Shown here: positions 26,326 through 35,925 of the stretch, one piece after another
Layout of the letters: each line of letters begins with the position of its first letter
Position numbering within the stretch: position 1 is the first letter of the stretch
Assembly (NCBI RefSeq): GCF_051124815.1
Contig: NZ_CP118485.1
Coordinates: 1-64,000, forward strand
Source of the DNA: Azospirillum sp051124815
GTDB lineage: Bacteria; Pseudomonadota; Alphaproteobacteria; Azospirillales; Azospirillaceae
Reading direction: 5' to 3'
Length of the DNA: 64,000 bases
Position numbers and translations under genes: made by a program
Notes under the pieces: model-generated
What the model saw: the letters and a program-made list of their open reading frames with translations, nothing else
The model's database searches: none
Told to the model about the DNA's origin: nothing

Positions 26326-28782
26326 CTACCGCACCCCGCTGTTGCTGTAGTCGTGCTGCACCTTCGGCGCGCTGCCGGAGCCGCCGGCGATCTTCTCGAT
26401 CAGCGAGCCGATGGCGCCGCCCGGCTGGGCGTCGGCGGACGCCATCGGGACGCCGTTCGGCGGCACGCTGCCGGGCGGTGGGGTCCAGGCGGGGGCGCCG
26501 TCGAGGCCGGGGAGGGGGCGGGCGGGCTTGCCGGCATGGGCGTCGAGCATGAACTCGCGCCACAGTTTGGCCGGCAGGGTGCCGCCGGTGACCTTCTTCA
26601 TCGGGTCGTTGTTGTCGTTGCCGAGCCAGACGCCGGCGACCAGATCGGCGGTGAAGCCGACGAACCAGGCGTCGTGATAGTCCTGGGTGGTGCCGGACTT
26701 GGCCGCCGCCGGGCGGTTCAGCCGGGCGCTGCGGCCGGTGCCGTAGTCGAGCACGCCGCTCATCATCCGGGCGAGCTGGACCGCGTGGGCCGGGTCGACC
26801 ACTGGCGCGCCGCCGCCGCCCTGGCGCCGGTAGAGCACGACACCGTCGCGGCTCCTGATCTCGGTGATGGCATAGGCCCAGACGGGGACGCCGCGGTTGG
26901 CGATGCCGGCATAGGCGCGCACCAGTTCCAGCGGCGTCACCTCGCTGGTGCCGAGCGAAAGCGACAGGTCGCGGGTGAGCGGCGAGGAGATGCCGAGGTC
27001 GGACGCGATGCGCCGCACCCGGTCGGTGCCGACCCGGTCGATCAGCCGCGCCGTCGCGGTGTTGGAGGAATGGGCCAGCGCCGAAGCCAGCGTGATGCTG
27101 CCGCGATACTTGCCGTCGTAATTGCCGGGGCTCCAATTGCCGAGCTGGACCGGGGCGTCGTCGATCAGGCTGTCGGGGGTCCAGCCGGCTTCCAGCGCCG
27201 CCAGATAGACGAAGGGCTTGAAGGCCGAGCCCGGCTGGCGCAGCGCCTGGGTGGCGCGGTTGAACTCGCTGCTGTCGTAGTCGCGGCCGCCGACCAGCGC
27301 GCGCACGGCGCCGTCGGGGCTCATGGCGACCAGCGCGCCCTGGCGGACGTTGGCGGCGGCGCCGGGACCGGCGAGCAGTGCCTCCATCCGCTGTTCGGCG
27401 GCGCGCTGCATCCTGAGGTCCAGCGTGGTGCGGACGATGACGTCGCCATGGTCGGGACCGGCGAAGCCCGGCACCAGATCGGTCACCCAGTCGGCGAAAT
27501 AGCGGCCGTCGCCGCCGGGCCTGCGCTTGGGCGAGGGCTTGGCGGTGCGGGCGGCGTCGTACTGCGCCTGGGTGAGATAGCCGGCGTCCAGCATCGCCGC
27601 CATCACCACCCGCGCCCGCTCCGCCGACTCGTCCGGGTTGGAACTGGGGGCGTAGCGCGACGGCGCCTTCAGCAGGCCGGCGAGGACGGCGGATTCGCGG
27701 ATGTCGACCTCGGTCGCCGGCTTGCCGAAATAGGTGCGGGCGGCGGCGTCCACCCCGAAGGTGCCGGCGCCGAGATAGACCCGGTTCAGATAGGCGGTGA
27801 GGATCTGGTCCTTGGTGAAGCGGCTCTCCAGCCAGAGCGCCAGCATCGCCTCCTGGATCTTGCGCTTCAGCGACTTCTCGGGCGTCAGGAACAGGTTCTT
27901 GGCGAGCTGCTGGGTGATGGTGGAGCCGCCCTGCACCGCCCGGCCGGAGCGCCAGTTGACGTAGATCGCGCGGGCAAGGCCCAGCGGGTCGATGCCGAAA
28001 TGGCTGTAGAAGCGGCGGTCCTCGATCGCCAGCACGGCGTCAACCAGATGCGGCGGCAGATCCTTCACGCTCAGCGTCGTGCCGTGCAGGTCGCCGAAGC
28101 GGGCGAACTCGCTGCCGTCGGCGGCCAGCACGGTGATCGAGGCGCGGCGTTCGAACTGCGCCACCTTGGAGATGTCCGGCAGGTCGAGCGCGAACCAGGC
28201 CAGCACCGCGCCCAGGCCGATGCCGCACCAGATGGCGGCGACCAGCCCCCACTGCACCATCTGCCTCATCCAGCCGTTCTTCCTGGGAGGCTGCGGCGCC
28301 CTGCCGGGGCGGCCGGCGGGAGGGGACGGCGGCTGCGGCGGCTGGGAACCGCCGGCCCGGCGCGCGGACGGCTTGGGCGCTTTGAGTTTGGGCAAGGAGA
28401 TCTTTGGAAGGGTGAAGGACGGCAGCGTGAAGGATGGCAGGCCGCGGCGGCGCGGCCGGCGGGGCTGCTTGTAGGGCGTCGGCGGCGGTGCGGCGGAGGG
28501 GGGCGGCGGCCTGCGGCGCGGCTTGCTCCCGCCAAGGGTGGCCAGCCGGTCGCGGGCGATCCCGAATGCCTTGGCGGCCAGCGCACGGGCGACCTCGCCC
28601 GCCGTCAGCCGGTCGAGCGGCGACGGGTCCTCGCGGGTGCGGACCGGGCGGGGGCCGGCGTAGAGCTGGCCCGTCCTCTGGTCCCTTTGGTGGTCGGGTC
28701 GGTCGGCGGTCACGGCGCGCTCGCTGAAGCCCCATCGGGTCGATGCGGTGAGTGCGGGGAACGTTCCCGCTTCGGTCCTCAT
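26326..28782 (-). CDS. Class A penicillin-binding protein (PBP1A-like)
   Basis: A bifunctional peptidoglycan glycosyltransferase/transpeptidase of 818 residues. A long basic Pro-rich cytoplasmic region (about 1-170) includes repeated SFTLP units. One membrane helix lies near 178-200. The GT51 domain has EDRRFYSHFGIDP near 250 and GGSTITQQLAKNLFL near 288. The transpeptidase domain has the serine motif SAFK in RQPGSAFKPFVY, then SSN in AHSSNTATA and KSGTT in AAKSGTTQDYHD. All catalytic motifs are intact. The start could be further downstream because the N-terminus is low complexity. It lies beside the T6SS block, whose TssL binds peptidoglycan. Confidence 0.92.
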   Translation of the reverse strand: MRTEAGTFPALTASTRWGFSERAVTADRPDHQRDQRTGQLYAGPRPVRTREDPSPLDRLTAGEVARALAAKAFGIARDRLATLGGSKPRRRPPPPSAAPPPTPYKQPRRPRRRGLPSFTLPSFTLPKISLPKLKAPKPSARRAGGSQPPQPPSPPAGRPGRAPQPPRKNGWMRQMVQWGLVAAIWCGIGLGAVLAWFALDLPDISKVAQFERRASITVLAADGSEFARFGDLHGTTLSVKDLPPHLVDAVLAIEDRRFYSHFGIDPLGLARAIYVNWRSGRAVQGGSTITQQLAKNLFLTPEKSLKRKIQEAMLALWLESRFTKDQILTAYLNRVYLGAGTFGVDAAARTYFGKPATEVDIRESAVLAGLLKAPSRYAPSSNPDESAERARVVMAAMLDAGYLTQAQYDAARTAKPSPKRRPGGDGRYFADWVTDLVPGFAGPDHGDVIVRTTLDLRMQRAAEQRMEALLAGPGAAANVRQGALVAMSPDGAVRALVGGRDYDSSEFNRATQALRQPGSAFKPFVYLAALEAGWTPDSLIDDAPVQLGNWSPGNYDGKYRGSITLASALAHSSNTATARLIDRVGTDRVRRIASDLGISSPLTRDLSLSLGTSEVTPLELVRAYAGIANRGVPVWAYAITEIRSRDGVVLYRRQGGGGAPVVDPAHAVQLARMMSGVLDYGTGRSARLNRPAAAKSGTTQDYHDAWFVGFTADLVAGVWLGNDNNDPMKKVTGGTLPAKLWREFMLDAHAGKPARPLPGLDGAPAWTPPPGSVPPNGVPMASADAQPGGAIGSLIEKIAGGSGSAPKVQHDYSNSGVR

Positions 28783-28889
28783 ACGCCTACATCAGCGCCG
28801 CCGGAAGACCGGCGGCGGGCGGACGATTATTTGTCTCCCGACCGTGGCGAAAGGATGACGCTATCCGAAATTGCGAAGGGGTTCCCCAC

Positions 28890-30125
28890 TCACCGCAGCC
28901 ACTCCACCATTCCCTTGCCGGCCGCCACGCCCATGGCGAAGCAGCCCTGCAGCAGATAGCCGCCGGTCGGCGCCTCCCAGTCCAGCATCTCGCCGGCCAG
29001 GAACAGGCCGGGGCGGCGGGTCAGCATCAGCCGGTCGTCCAGTTCCGACAGCCGGACGCCGCCGGCGCTGGAGATCGCGCGCTCAATGGGGCGGACGCCG
29101 GTCAGCACCACCGACAGCCCCTTGATCTGCCGGGCCAGCGCCACCGGATCGGTCAGGTCGGCGGCGGGAGCGAATTCGCGCAGCAGGGTGGCGCGCGGGC
29201 CGGTCAGCGACAGCGACTTCTTCAGGAAGGTGGACAGCGACTCGGCGCCGCGGCGGCGCAGGCGCTTGACCAGTTCCGCCTCGGCCATGTCGGGCAGCAG
29301 GTCCAGCGTCAGGGTCGCCCAGCCCTCCTTGGCTATGGCGTCGCGCAGCGGGGCGCTCAGCGCATAGACGGCGCCGCCCTCGATCCCGGTTTCGGTGATG
29401 ACGAACTCGCCCTTCAGGCGGCGGCCGGCAGCGGAGAGGCCGACGCTCTTCACCGGCTGGCCGGCGAAGCGGTCGCGCAGGTGATCGGACCAGGGCACCT
29501 CGAAGCCCATGTTGGACGGCACCAGCGGCGCCACCTCCACCCCCAGCCCCTCCAGCAGCGGGACCCAGCCGCCGTCGGAGCCGGTGCGCGGCCAGCTCGC
29601 CCCGCCCAGCGCCAGCAGAATGGCGCGCGGGGAGACGGTGACGGTCTCTTCATTATGACGGAAGGCGAGGGCGCCGCTGTCGTCCCAGCCGGTCCAGCGG
29701 TGGCGGCTGTGCAGGGTGACGCCCAGCCCGTCCAGCCGCCGCAGCCAGGCCCGCACCAGGGTGGAGGCCTTCATCTGCACCGGGAAGACACGGCCGCTGC
29801 TGCCGACGAAGGTCTCGATGCCCAGCCCGGCCGCCCAGCCGCGCAAATCGTCCGGCGAGAAGCCGGCCAGCAGGCGGCGGAACAGCGGCTCGGCGGCGCC
29901 ATAGCGGGGCAGGAAGCGGTCGAGCGGTTCCGAATGGGTCAGGTTCAGCCCGCCGCGCCCGGCCAGCAGCAGCTTGCGCGCCGGGGTCGGTGTGTGGTCG
30001 AACACGGCGACCCGCAGGCCGGCGGCCGCGGCGATCTCCGCCGCCATCAACCCGGCGGGGCCGGCGCCGACAATCGCCACGTCTATCGCCACGTCCGGCG
30101 CTGCGTCAGGGGTGGGATGGGGCAC
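28890..30125 (-). CDS. TIGR03862-family flavoprotein (HI0933-like)
   Basis: A 411-residue FAD-binding protein. The N-terminal dinucleotide motif is AIVGAGPAGLMAAE near 18-31. The family segment KLLLAGRGGLNLTHSE lies near 51-66, and the C-terminal GGYLLQGCFAMGVAAGKG near 386-403 closes the FAD site. Relatives are NAD(P)/FAD-dependent oxidoreductases of unknown substrate. The protein is probably cytoplasmic. No neighbour points to a pathway. Confidence 0.85.
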   Translation of the reverse strand: MPHPTPDAAPDVAIDVAIVGAGPAGLMAAEIAAAAGLRVAVFDHTPTPARKLLLAGRGGLNLTHSEPLDRFLPRYGAAEPLFRRLLAGFSPDDLRGWAAGLGIETFVGSSGRVFPVQMKASTLVRAWLRRLDGLGVTLHSRHRWTGWDDSGALAFRHNEETVTVSPRAILLALGGASWPRTGSDGGWVPLLEGLGVEVAPLVPSNMGFEVPWSDHLRDRFAGQPVKSVGLSAAGRRLKGEFVITETGIEGGAVYALSAPLRDAIAKEGWATLTLDLLPDMAEAELVKRLRRRGAESLSTFLKKSLSLTGPRATLLREFAPAADLTDPVALARQIKGLSVVLTGVRPIERAISSAGGVRLSELDDRLMLTRRPGLFLAGEMLDWEAPTGGYLLQGCFAMGVAAGKGMVEWLR

Positions 30126-30233
30126 GGATGTGGGCTTTCACAAAAAGGAATTGCCCCCGCCGTTCCCATGCAGCGCGGGGAAGGGCGGGGGCATTCTCGT
30201 CTCGATCTCAGGACCCGGGGGCGAGCCGCAGGG

Positions 30234-30503
30234 TCAGTCCTCGTAGTCGTCCTGGTCCTGCGACACTTCCTCGGCCAGATCGGCGGCGAGGTCGGCGAAA
30301 TAGCCGGCGTCGACGTCCAGGCCGTTCTCCTCGCAGATGCGCATGAAGATGCGGTAGGCGTGCAGGATGGCGACGTCGAGGACGACGAGGTCCCCCTCCT
30401 CGCTGTGGCGGTCGGCGACGTCCCGCTCCTGAAGGGTGGCGACGATGTCGTGCGCGGCGGCCTGCAGGACCGCGTCCATGGCTTGTTTGTGTTGGGTCGA
30501 CAT
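30234..30503 (-). CDS. Small acidic hypothetical protein
   Basis: An 89-residue protein starting MSTQHKQAMDAVLQAAAHD. It is mostly helical and acidic, ending in EEVSQDQDDYED. I do not recognise a family. The start is chosen because the open frame continues far upstream only as antisense of other genes. It lies between the flavoprotein gene and a 266-base non-coding gap that holds no other convincing feature. Confidence 0.6.
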   Translation of the reverse strand: MSTQHKQAMDAVLQAAAHDIVATLQERDVADRHSEEGDLVVLDVAILHAYRIFMRICEENGLDVDAGYFADLAADLAEEVSQDQDDYED

Positions 30504-30769
30504 CGTGTGAGTCCTCGTTCCGGTCGTGGTCCCGGTCGTGCTGCGCGCCCCCGCCCGGCCTGACCGGCGCCGCATGGCCGGCGGGGGTGGTCGAACCGTC
30601 GGGCGGGGCGGGCCTGCCCCGGCTCGCTTCCGAAGGGGCTCCGGTCGTCCGCGATGGTTCGGCCTCCCCCTTGTTGTAGAATCCTTTTTCACGGCCGAAC
30701 AAGCCCCTTCACGGGGGCCGGGCCGCGTCTTTCCGGGTAGCCTCGTACCGGTTCCGCAGCGTTGCCGGT

Positions 30770-31804
30770 TCAGCGCCTGAGGGGCGCCAGCAGGGCGGAG
30801 CCGACATAGCCCAGCGCCTTGCCCTTCCGCCCGACCTTGTACCAGCCGCCGGCGGCCTCCAGCACGGTGACCCGCTCGCCTTCGTCCAACACGTCCAGCA
30901 CCTTGGCGTCGCAGACCGGGGCGACGCGCAGGTTGGCGGCAGCCCGCAGCCGGGCGACGGTCCCGCCGGGCAGGCGGGGGCGCTGCGCCCGTTCCGGCAG
31001 GTCGTCGGGCAGGGCGCAGCCGCGGTCCTCCGGATCGGCCTTGGCATAGCGGCCGGGCTTGGGCGGCGCGGCGGCGGTGTGGGTCGGCGCGGCGTCCGCC
31101 AGATAATCGGCGGCGACGTAGCCCTGCGGCTTGCCGTCCCGGCCGACCCGCTGCCAGCCGTCGACGGGCGGGCCAAAGGCCGTCACCTGCTCGCCCTTCT
31201 CCACCGTATCGAGAACCCGGCCGTTGGCGTCCGGCGTCGCCCGCAGATAGATGCCGGCGGTGGCCGTCACGCCGCGCCGCACCGGAGCGGCGGCAGGGGG
31301 CTTTGGGATCGGCTTGGCGGGCGGTTCCACGGTGATCGGCTTTTCGGCGGCCGGTTTCTCGGGCGGCGCTGTGGGGGTCGGCGGGAGAGCCATGTCGCTT
31401 GGCGGCTTGACCGGCGGCAGGGGCGGCGGCAGGGGCGGCGGCGCGACGGACGGGGGCGGTTCGGCGGGTTTGGCGTCGGGCGGTTTCACCGCGGTGGGCG
31501 ACGTCGGTGCCCGGTCGGCGCCGGGCCCGGCCGGGGCGGGCCGCGGGCCCGGCGGCGACAGCGGGGCCGGCGCTTCCGGCGGATGCGCCCAGACCACGCC
31601 TGGGGTCAGAGGCGGCGACAGGGTCTGTGTCGGCGTCAGGCGGGGCAGGGCGACGATGGGGGCGGGGAGCGGAGTCAGCCGGTCGGCCGGCGGATTGGCC
31701 GGCGGATTGGCCGGCGTTTCGGCCAGCGCGCCGGCCGTGCAGGCGCTCAGCAGCAGGGCGGACGCCGCGACCCGCAGGGTGGAGTTCCGCCGCACTCGGC
31801 CCAT
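30770..31804 (-). CDS. Lipoprotein with two SH3 domains
   Basis: A 344-residue exported protein. The leader MGRVRRNSTLRVAASALLLS ends in a lipobox (LLSAC, Cys near 22). A long Pro-rich linker follows (about 30-165) with a PANPP tandem at its start. Two bacterial SH3 domains are visible: about 172-235 (IYLRATPDANGRVLDTVEKG) and about 275-340 (NLRVAPVCDAKVLDVLDEG). Bacterial SH3 domains usually bind cell wall, so a periplasmic wall-associated role is likely. The upstream hypothetical gene ends 12 bases before its start, making an operon. Confidence 0.8.
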   Translation of the reverse strand: MGRVRRNSTLRVAASALLLSACTAGALAETPANPPANPPADRLTPLPAPIVALPRLTPTQTLSPPLTPGVVWAHPPEAPAPLSPPGPRPAPAGPGADRAPTSPTAVKPPDAKPAEPPPSVAPPPLPPPLPPVKPPSDMALPPTPTAPPEKPAAEKPITVEPPAKPIPKPPAAAPVRRGVTATAGIYLRATPDANGRVLDTVEKGEQVTAFGPPVDGWQRVGRDGKPQGYVAADYLADAAPTHTAAAPPKPGRYAKADPEDRGCALPDDLPERAQRPRLPGGTVARLRAAANLRVAPVCDAKVLDVLDEGERVTVLEAAGGWYKVGRKGKALGYVGSALLAPLRR

Positions 31805-31816
31805 CGCCTCCCCCCC

Positions 31817-33004
31817 TCAATCGAGCGTGATGCGGGCGATCAGCGTCGGCAGCGTCTGGCAGCGCAGAAGCCCGTCCAGCGTCCGGTGCTCGGCCAGCCG
31901 CAACGTCAGCGCGCAGCCGAAGGAGTTCACCGCCAACTCGGTCTGCGCCAGGGTGCCGACGATGCTGGACGGCCGGGCGATGCTGTAGCCGGGCGCCCCC
32001 AGCTTGCCGGCCAGCGCGCCGTTGACCGGGCTGAAGCCGTCGATCTCCAGCGTCATCGGCCCCAGATTCTGCACCACCACCTCGGAACTGGGATCCTCCT
32101 TGGTGGCGTAGAGCTGGACCGGAACGGCGCGGTGGCGGGCGATCCAGTCCTTCAGCGCGAGATTGGCGACCACCGGGTCGCGGCTCTGCAGCGCCGCGTC
32201 CATCGCCGTCTGGCGCAATGCCGGGTCGTTGCCGCCCAACGCCGCTTCGAAGGCGGCCAGCCGCGCGGCGCGGTCGGGACCGGCCAGCTTGCCGCGCAGG
32301 TCGGCGACCTGGGCGATGCGCGCCTCGACCGCCCGCCGTTCGGTTTCCGCGCGGGCGGCCTCGGCCTTGGCCGCGGCGGTCTGCTGGGCCAGCCGCTCCT
32401 CCTCGCGCCGGCGGCGTTCGGTGTCCTCGGCCAGCCGTTGCGCGGCGTCGCGATCCAGCTGCTCGCGCAGGCTTTTGGCTTCCGGCGTGCCGAGAACCAC
32501 CGTGCGGCCGGGCAGCTCGGCGGCCGGCTTGCCGATGCCGTCGAGCAGGCCGGGGCTCTGCGGCGTCAGCGCGACGGTCCAGCCGCCGGGACCGCGGCTG
32601 GCGAGCGCCGTCGCGACCCAGCTCTTGGTCAGCCCGGCTTCGGCCGCCGGACGCAGGAAGGTCACCGGCCCTTCGCGGCTGTCCACCAGATAGGTCGGGC
32701 CGCCAAGCACCACCGTTGCGGTCACCCGCGCCGACAGCCGGGTTTCCGGGGGCGGTGATTCGGGAGAGGACGGGGCGGCAAGCGGCTCCACGGTCAGCGA
32801 TTCGATGCGCCAGGGCGCCGGCAGCAGCGCCTCGATCCGGCTGCGGAGAAGGGAGTCCGGGATGGATCCGGCGGGCTGGGTGGCATCGGCAGCCCAGGCG
32901 GCCGGTGTCGCCGGGGCGATCCAGGGGGCCCAGGAAGCCAGCAGCCCCATGGCGAACCCGGCTGCGATGCGGGCCGCGAATCGTCCGTTCTCCGGTCGCG
33001 TCAT
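31817..33004 (-). CDS. Exported hypothetical protein with coiled coil
   Basis: A 395-residue protein from the ATG at 33004; earlier in-frame codons lack a credible start. A signal peptide (about 12-38, ending AAWA) precedes a strand-rich domain (about 50-155). A charged coiled-coil (about 160-225, for example ERRRREEERLAQQTAAAKAE) follows, then a C-terminal region with VVVQNLGPMTLEIDGF that looks Ig-like. No family is recognised. It is probably periplasmic and co-transcribed with the SH3 lipoprotein gene. Confidence 0.72.
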   Translation of the reverse strand: MTRPENGRFAARIAAGFAMGLLASWAPWIAPATPAAWAADATQPAGSIPDSLLRSRIEALLPAPWRIESLTVEPLAAPSSPESPPPETRLSARVTATVVLGGPTYLVDSREGPVTFLRPAAEAGLTKSWVATALASRGPGGWTVALTPQSPGLLDGIGKPAAELPGRTVVLGTPEAKSLREQLDRDAAQRLAEDTERRRREEERLAQQTAAAKAEAARAETERRAVEARIAQVADLRGKLAGPDRAARLAAFEAALGGNDPALRQTAMDAALQSRDPVVANLALKDWIARHRAVPVQLYATKEDPSSEVVVQNLGPMTLEIDGFSPVNGALAGKLGAPGYSIARPSSIVGTLAQTELAVNSFGCALTLRLAEHRTLDGLLRCQTLPTLIARITLD

Positions 33005-33242
33005 CGCCGATCCTTCCCCTTCTTCCGCCGTCCGGCACTGGTATAGCGAAGGTACAGGCCAAAGGAAGCGGCTTTTCCCCGCAATCTGCCGATCTGCGGT
33101 TGGGTGCAATACCCGCCTGCGCTCGATTGTCGCGCCGATCCGCAGCCATGGGTCGAATTGAGCTTGGACGGCACACGCCACTTGCAATATGTTCACACAA
33201 ATGGATGTATTGGCGCGCAACGAATGGGGAACGGGGTTTCCG

Positions 33243-33560
33243 ATGGGGGGCACGGGCAGGGGGAGGGAAGGACCGGGGCTGCTCTGCCGCAACGTCAAGG
33301 TCAGCGGTCGCCGCACCAGCCTGAGGATGGAGCCGTACATCTGGGATTCGCTGAAGGAAATCTGCGAGCGTGAACGGCTGACGCTGAACGAAATCTGCAG
33401 CCAGATCGACGAACGGCGGGGCGAGGCCAATCTGACCGCCTCCATCCGCGTCTTCATCGTCAGCTATTACCGCACCGCGATCGGCAACCGCGGCTTTGCC
33501 GAAGACGGCCAGTCGCCCCTGCTCCACAAGGCGATGGACGACGCCGTCCCGCTGGAGTGA
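33243..33560 (+). CDS. Ribbon-helix-helix domain protein
   Basis: A 105-residue protein from the ATG at 33243, chosen for the purine-rich stretch before it; an ATG at 33189 is possible. The core VSGRRTSLRMEPYIWDSLKE then LTLNEICSQIDERRG and LTASIRVFIVSYYR fits the RHH_4 family of small DNA-binding or regulatory proteins common in alphaproteobacteria. It probably acts as a dimer. Its target is unknown. Confidence 0.8.
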   Translation: MGGTGRGREGPGLLCRNVKVSGRRTSLRMEPYIWDSLKEICERERLTLNEICSQIDERRGEANLTASIRVFIVSYYRTAIGNRGFAEDGQSPLLHKAMDDAVPLE

Positions 33561-33606
33561 GACGGGAACGCGGGCCGAGTGACCCCTGCGCTCCCGTCTA
33601 GAAGAG

Positions 33607-34485
33607 TTACCAGCGCAGGCTGGGCACCGCGTAGGTGGGCATGTGCCCCGACGCATCGGCCAGAGCGCGCAGATTGACCGGATCGACCGCGGCCCCCCAG
33701 GCGGCGCCCCCCAGCTCTTCCTGATGGATGCCGGCGGTGACCAGCGCCACGTCGATCCCGGCGGCGTTGGCGCCGGCGACATCGGTGCGCAGGCTGTCGC
33801 CCACCGCCAGGATGCGGCTGCCGTCGTCGATCCCCAGCAGTTTGAAGCAGCGCTCGTAAACCGGGGCATGGGGCTTGCCGTGCCAGCGCACGTCGCCGCC
33901 CATCTCCTCGTAGCGGGCGGCCAGCGTGCCGGCGCAGATCACCAGCATCGGCCCGACCATCACCACCAGATCGGGGTTGGCGCAGATCATCGGCAGGCCG
34001 GCGGCGAGGCAGGCGTCCAGCTGCGGCTGATAATCCGCCACCGTCTCACCGAAAGTGACGATGCCGGTGTTGACGACGAAATCCGCTTGATCGGGCGTAG
34101 CGGCAACCTGATAGCCGAGCCCGTCATAGACGTCGGTGTCCCGATCCGGCCCGATGTGGTAGAGCCGGCGGCCAAGCGCCCCGTGCCAGGGATCGTCGCG
34201 GTCGCGCAGCGCCTCGTACGTCGCCTCGCCCGAGGTCATGACATGGTTGTAGCGCTCGCGCCCCAGCCCCATGCCGTCCAGCTTCTCGATCACACCGGTG
34301 GTGCGGCGCGGCGCGTTGGACAGCAGGCAGATCGTCTTGCCGGCGGCGCGCATGCGGTCCAGGCAGTCGGGCACGCCGGGATAGGGCCGTTCGCCGTCAT
34401 GCAGCACGCCCCACAGGTCCAGGATGAACCCGTCATAACGGTCGATGACGTCGGCGATGCCGGAAATCTGTCGGATGTCGGCCAT
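33607..34485 (-). CDS. TIGR01459-family HAD hydrolase
   Basis: A 292-residue class IIA haloacid-dehalogenase phosphatase. Motif I is FILDLWGVLHDGERPYPG near 17-34, with the nucleophile Asp and a Trp where NagD proteins have the second Asp (family-typical). Motif II is LLSNAPRRT. Motifs III/IV lie in ILAVGDSLRTDVAGANAAG near 236-254. The start MADIRQISGI is family-like and is preferred to upstream codons. It lies 73 bases downstream of the glycosyltransferase gene on the same strand. The substrate is unknown. Confidence 0.9.
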   Translation of the reverse strand: MADIRQISGIADVIDRYDGFILDLWGVLHDGERPYPGVPDCLDRMRAAGKTICLLSNAPRRTTGVIEKLDGMGLGRERYNHVMTSGEATYEALRDRDDPWHGALGRRLYHIGPDRDTDVYDGLGYQVAATPDQADFVVNTGIVTFGETVADYQPQLDACLAAGLPMICANPDLVVMVGPMLVICAGTLAARYEEMGGDVRWHGKPHAPVYERCFKLLGIDDGSRILAVGDSLRTDVAGANAAGIDVALVTAGIHQEELGGAAWGAAVDPVNLRALADASGHMPTYAVPSLRW

Positions 34486-34558
34486 GGTGTCCGGTCGGTT
34501 TGATGGGGGAGGTTGGTGATGGATGGGTCGGGGATCGGGTTGCATCGACAAGCCGATC

Positions 34559-35809
34559 TCAGCGCGGTTGCAGCAACTCCGCATAGACCGCCAGCGTGTC
34601 GGCGCACATGCGGTCCTTGGTGTAGCGGTCGGCGACGAAGGCGACGGCGCGGGCGCCGATGGCCTCGCGCTGCTCCGGGGTCAGCGACAGCGCCTCGTCC
34701 AGCGCCCGGGCCAACGCCTCGGGATCGTCCGGCGGCACCACCCAGGCGGTTTCGCCGGGGACGACGGTCTCCTGATAGGCGCCGATGGCCGAGACGATCA
34801 CCGGCTTGCCCATCGCCTGCGCCTCGACGATCACCCGCCCGAAGGCCTCCGGCTCGCGCGAGGCGGAGACGACCACCGTCGACAACAGGTAGGCCGCGGC
34901 CATGTCGCTGCAATGGTCGGTCATCCGCACCACGCCGCGCAGGCCGGCATTGGCGATGCGGTTCTCCAACTCCTCGCGGTAGCCCGTGCGGCCCTGGTCG
35001 GACCCGACCAGCAGGGCCAGCACGTCCTTGCGCCCCAGCCTGGCCAGCGCGTCGATCAGCACGGTCTGCCCCTTCCAGCGGGTCAGCCGGCCGGGCAGCA
35101 GGATCACCGGCCGGTCGTCCGGCAGGTTCCATTGCTTGGCGAGCGTCACCAGCCGCGCCGGGCTGACCCGGTCGGGGGCGAAGACGCTGCGGTCGATGCC
35201 GCGGTGGATGACGCGCACCCGCGCCGGATCGACCGGGTAGTTGCCCAGCACATGGTCGCGGATGAAGCCGGAGATGGCGATCACCCGCTCGCCCCGCGCC
35301 ATCACCGAGTTGTACCAGCGCTTCAGACGGCCGCCGACCGCACCCGTACCGAAATTGTAGGGGGCGTGGAAGGTGGTCATGTAGCGGGCGCCGGTCTCCC
35401 GGCAGGCCAGCCACGCGCTCCAGGCCGGCGCGCGGGAGCGGGCGTGGACGATGTCCACCTTGTGCTCGCGGATGATGGCGGCCAGCCGGCGGGCGTTGCG
35501 GCGGATGACCAGCGGGTTCTTGGAGGCCAGCGGCAGCGTCAGGTGGGTGATGCGGGCGCGGTCCAGTTCGCGCACCATCGGTCCGCCTTCCGAGGCCACC
35601 AGCGGCCTGCCGCCGGCGGCCTGCAGGGCGAGCGCCATGTCGATGCAGCCGCGCTCCGCCCCGCCGGTGACCAGCGTCGGCACCACCTGCAGCACCGTCG
35701 GCGCCCGGCCGCCCGGCCAGTGCTCGGGCCAGTTGGGGACAGGCGCGTCCTGATGGGCGTCCGCGTTGCGCGGGGACTGGTCGGTGGTAAGGTGGGGGTC
35801 GAAATCCAT
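34559..35809 (-). CDS. GT4-family glycosyltransferase
   Basis: A 416-residue retaining GT-B glycosyltransferase (an upstream ATG at 35827 would add six residues). The N-terminal domain has VLQVVPTLVTGGAERG near 38-53. The donor-binding domain has VILLPGRLTRWKGQTVLIDA near 228-247 and the E-x7-E region EPEAFGRVIVEAQAMGKPVI near 321-340. This form is common in LPS or exopolysaccharide synthesis. No other polysaccharide genes are nearby except the HAD hydrolase downstream. Confidence 0.9.
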   Translation of the reverse strand: MDFDPHLTTDQSPRNADAHQDAPVPNWPEHWPGGRAPTVLQVVPTLVTGGAERGCIDMALALQAAGGRPLVASEGGPMVRELDRARITHLTLPLASKNPLVIRRNARRLAAIIREHKVDIVHARSRAPAWSAWLACRETGARYMTTFHAPYNFGTGAVGGRLKRWYNSVMARGERVIAISGFIRDHVLGNYPVDPARVRVIHRGIDRSVFAPDRVSPARLVTLAKQWNLPDDRPVILLPGRLTRWKGQTVLIDALARLGRKDVLALLVGSDQGRTGYREELENRIANAGLRGVVRMTDHCSDMAAAYLLSTVVVSASREPEAFGRVIVEAQAMGKPVIVSAIGAYQETVVPGETAWVVPPDDPEALARALDEALSLTPEQREAIGARAVAFVADRYTKDRMCADTLAVYAELLQPR

Positions 35810-35925
35810 GATGCCGGCTGTTCGCAAGGGGCGGCCCGGAACCGGCCGCGGGCCCCGGCATGCCGGATCGCCGTCGAGCCCGGTGCCCGACCGCGTGCCG
35901 GTGTCCGTTTGTCGAAGGTGACCGT

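Noticed and set aside
30234..33869. Very long minus-strand open frame of over 1200 codons
   Set aside because: It crosses several well-supported genes in other frames and is Arg/Ala/Pro-rich, as expected for an antisense or shifted frame in GC-rich DNA; only its last 90 codons look like a gene.
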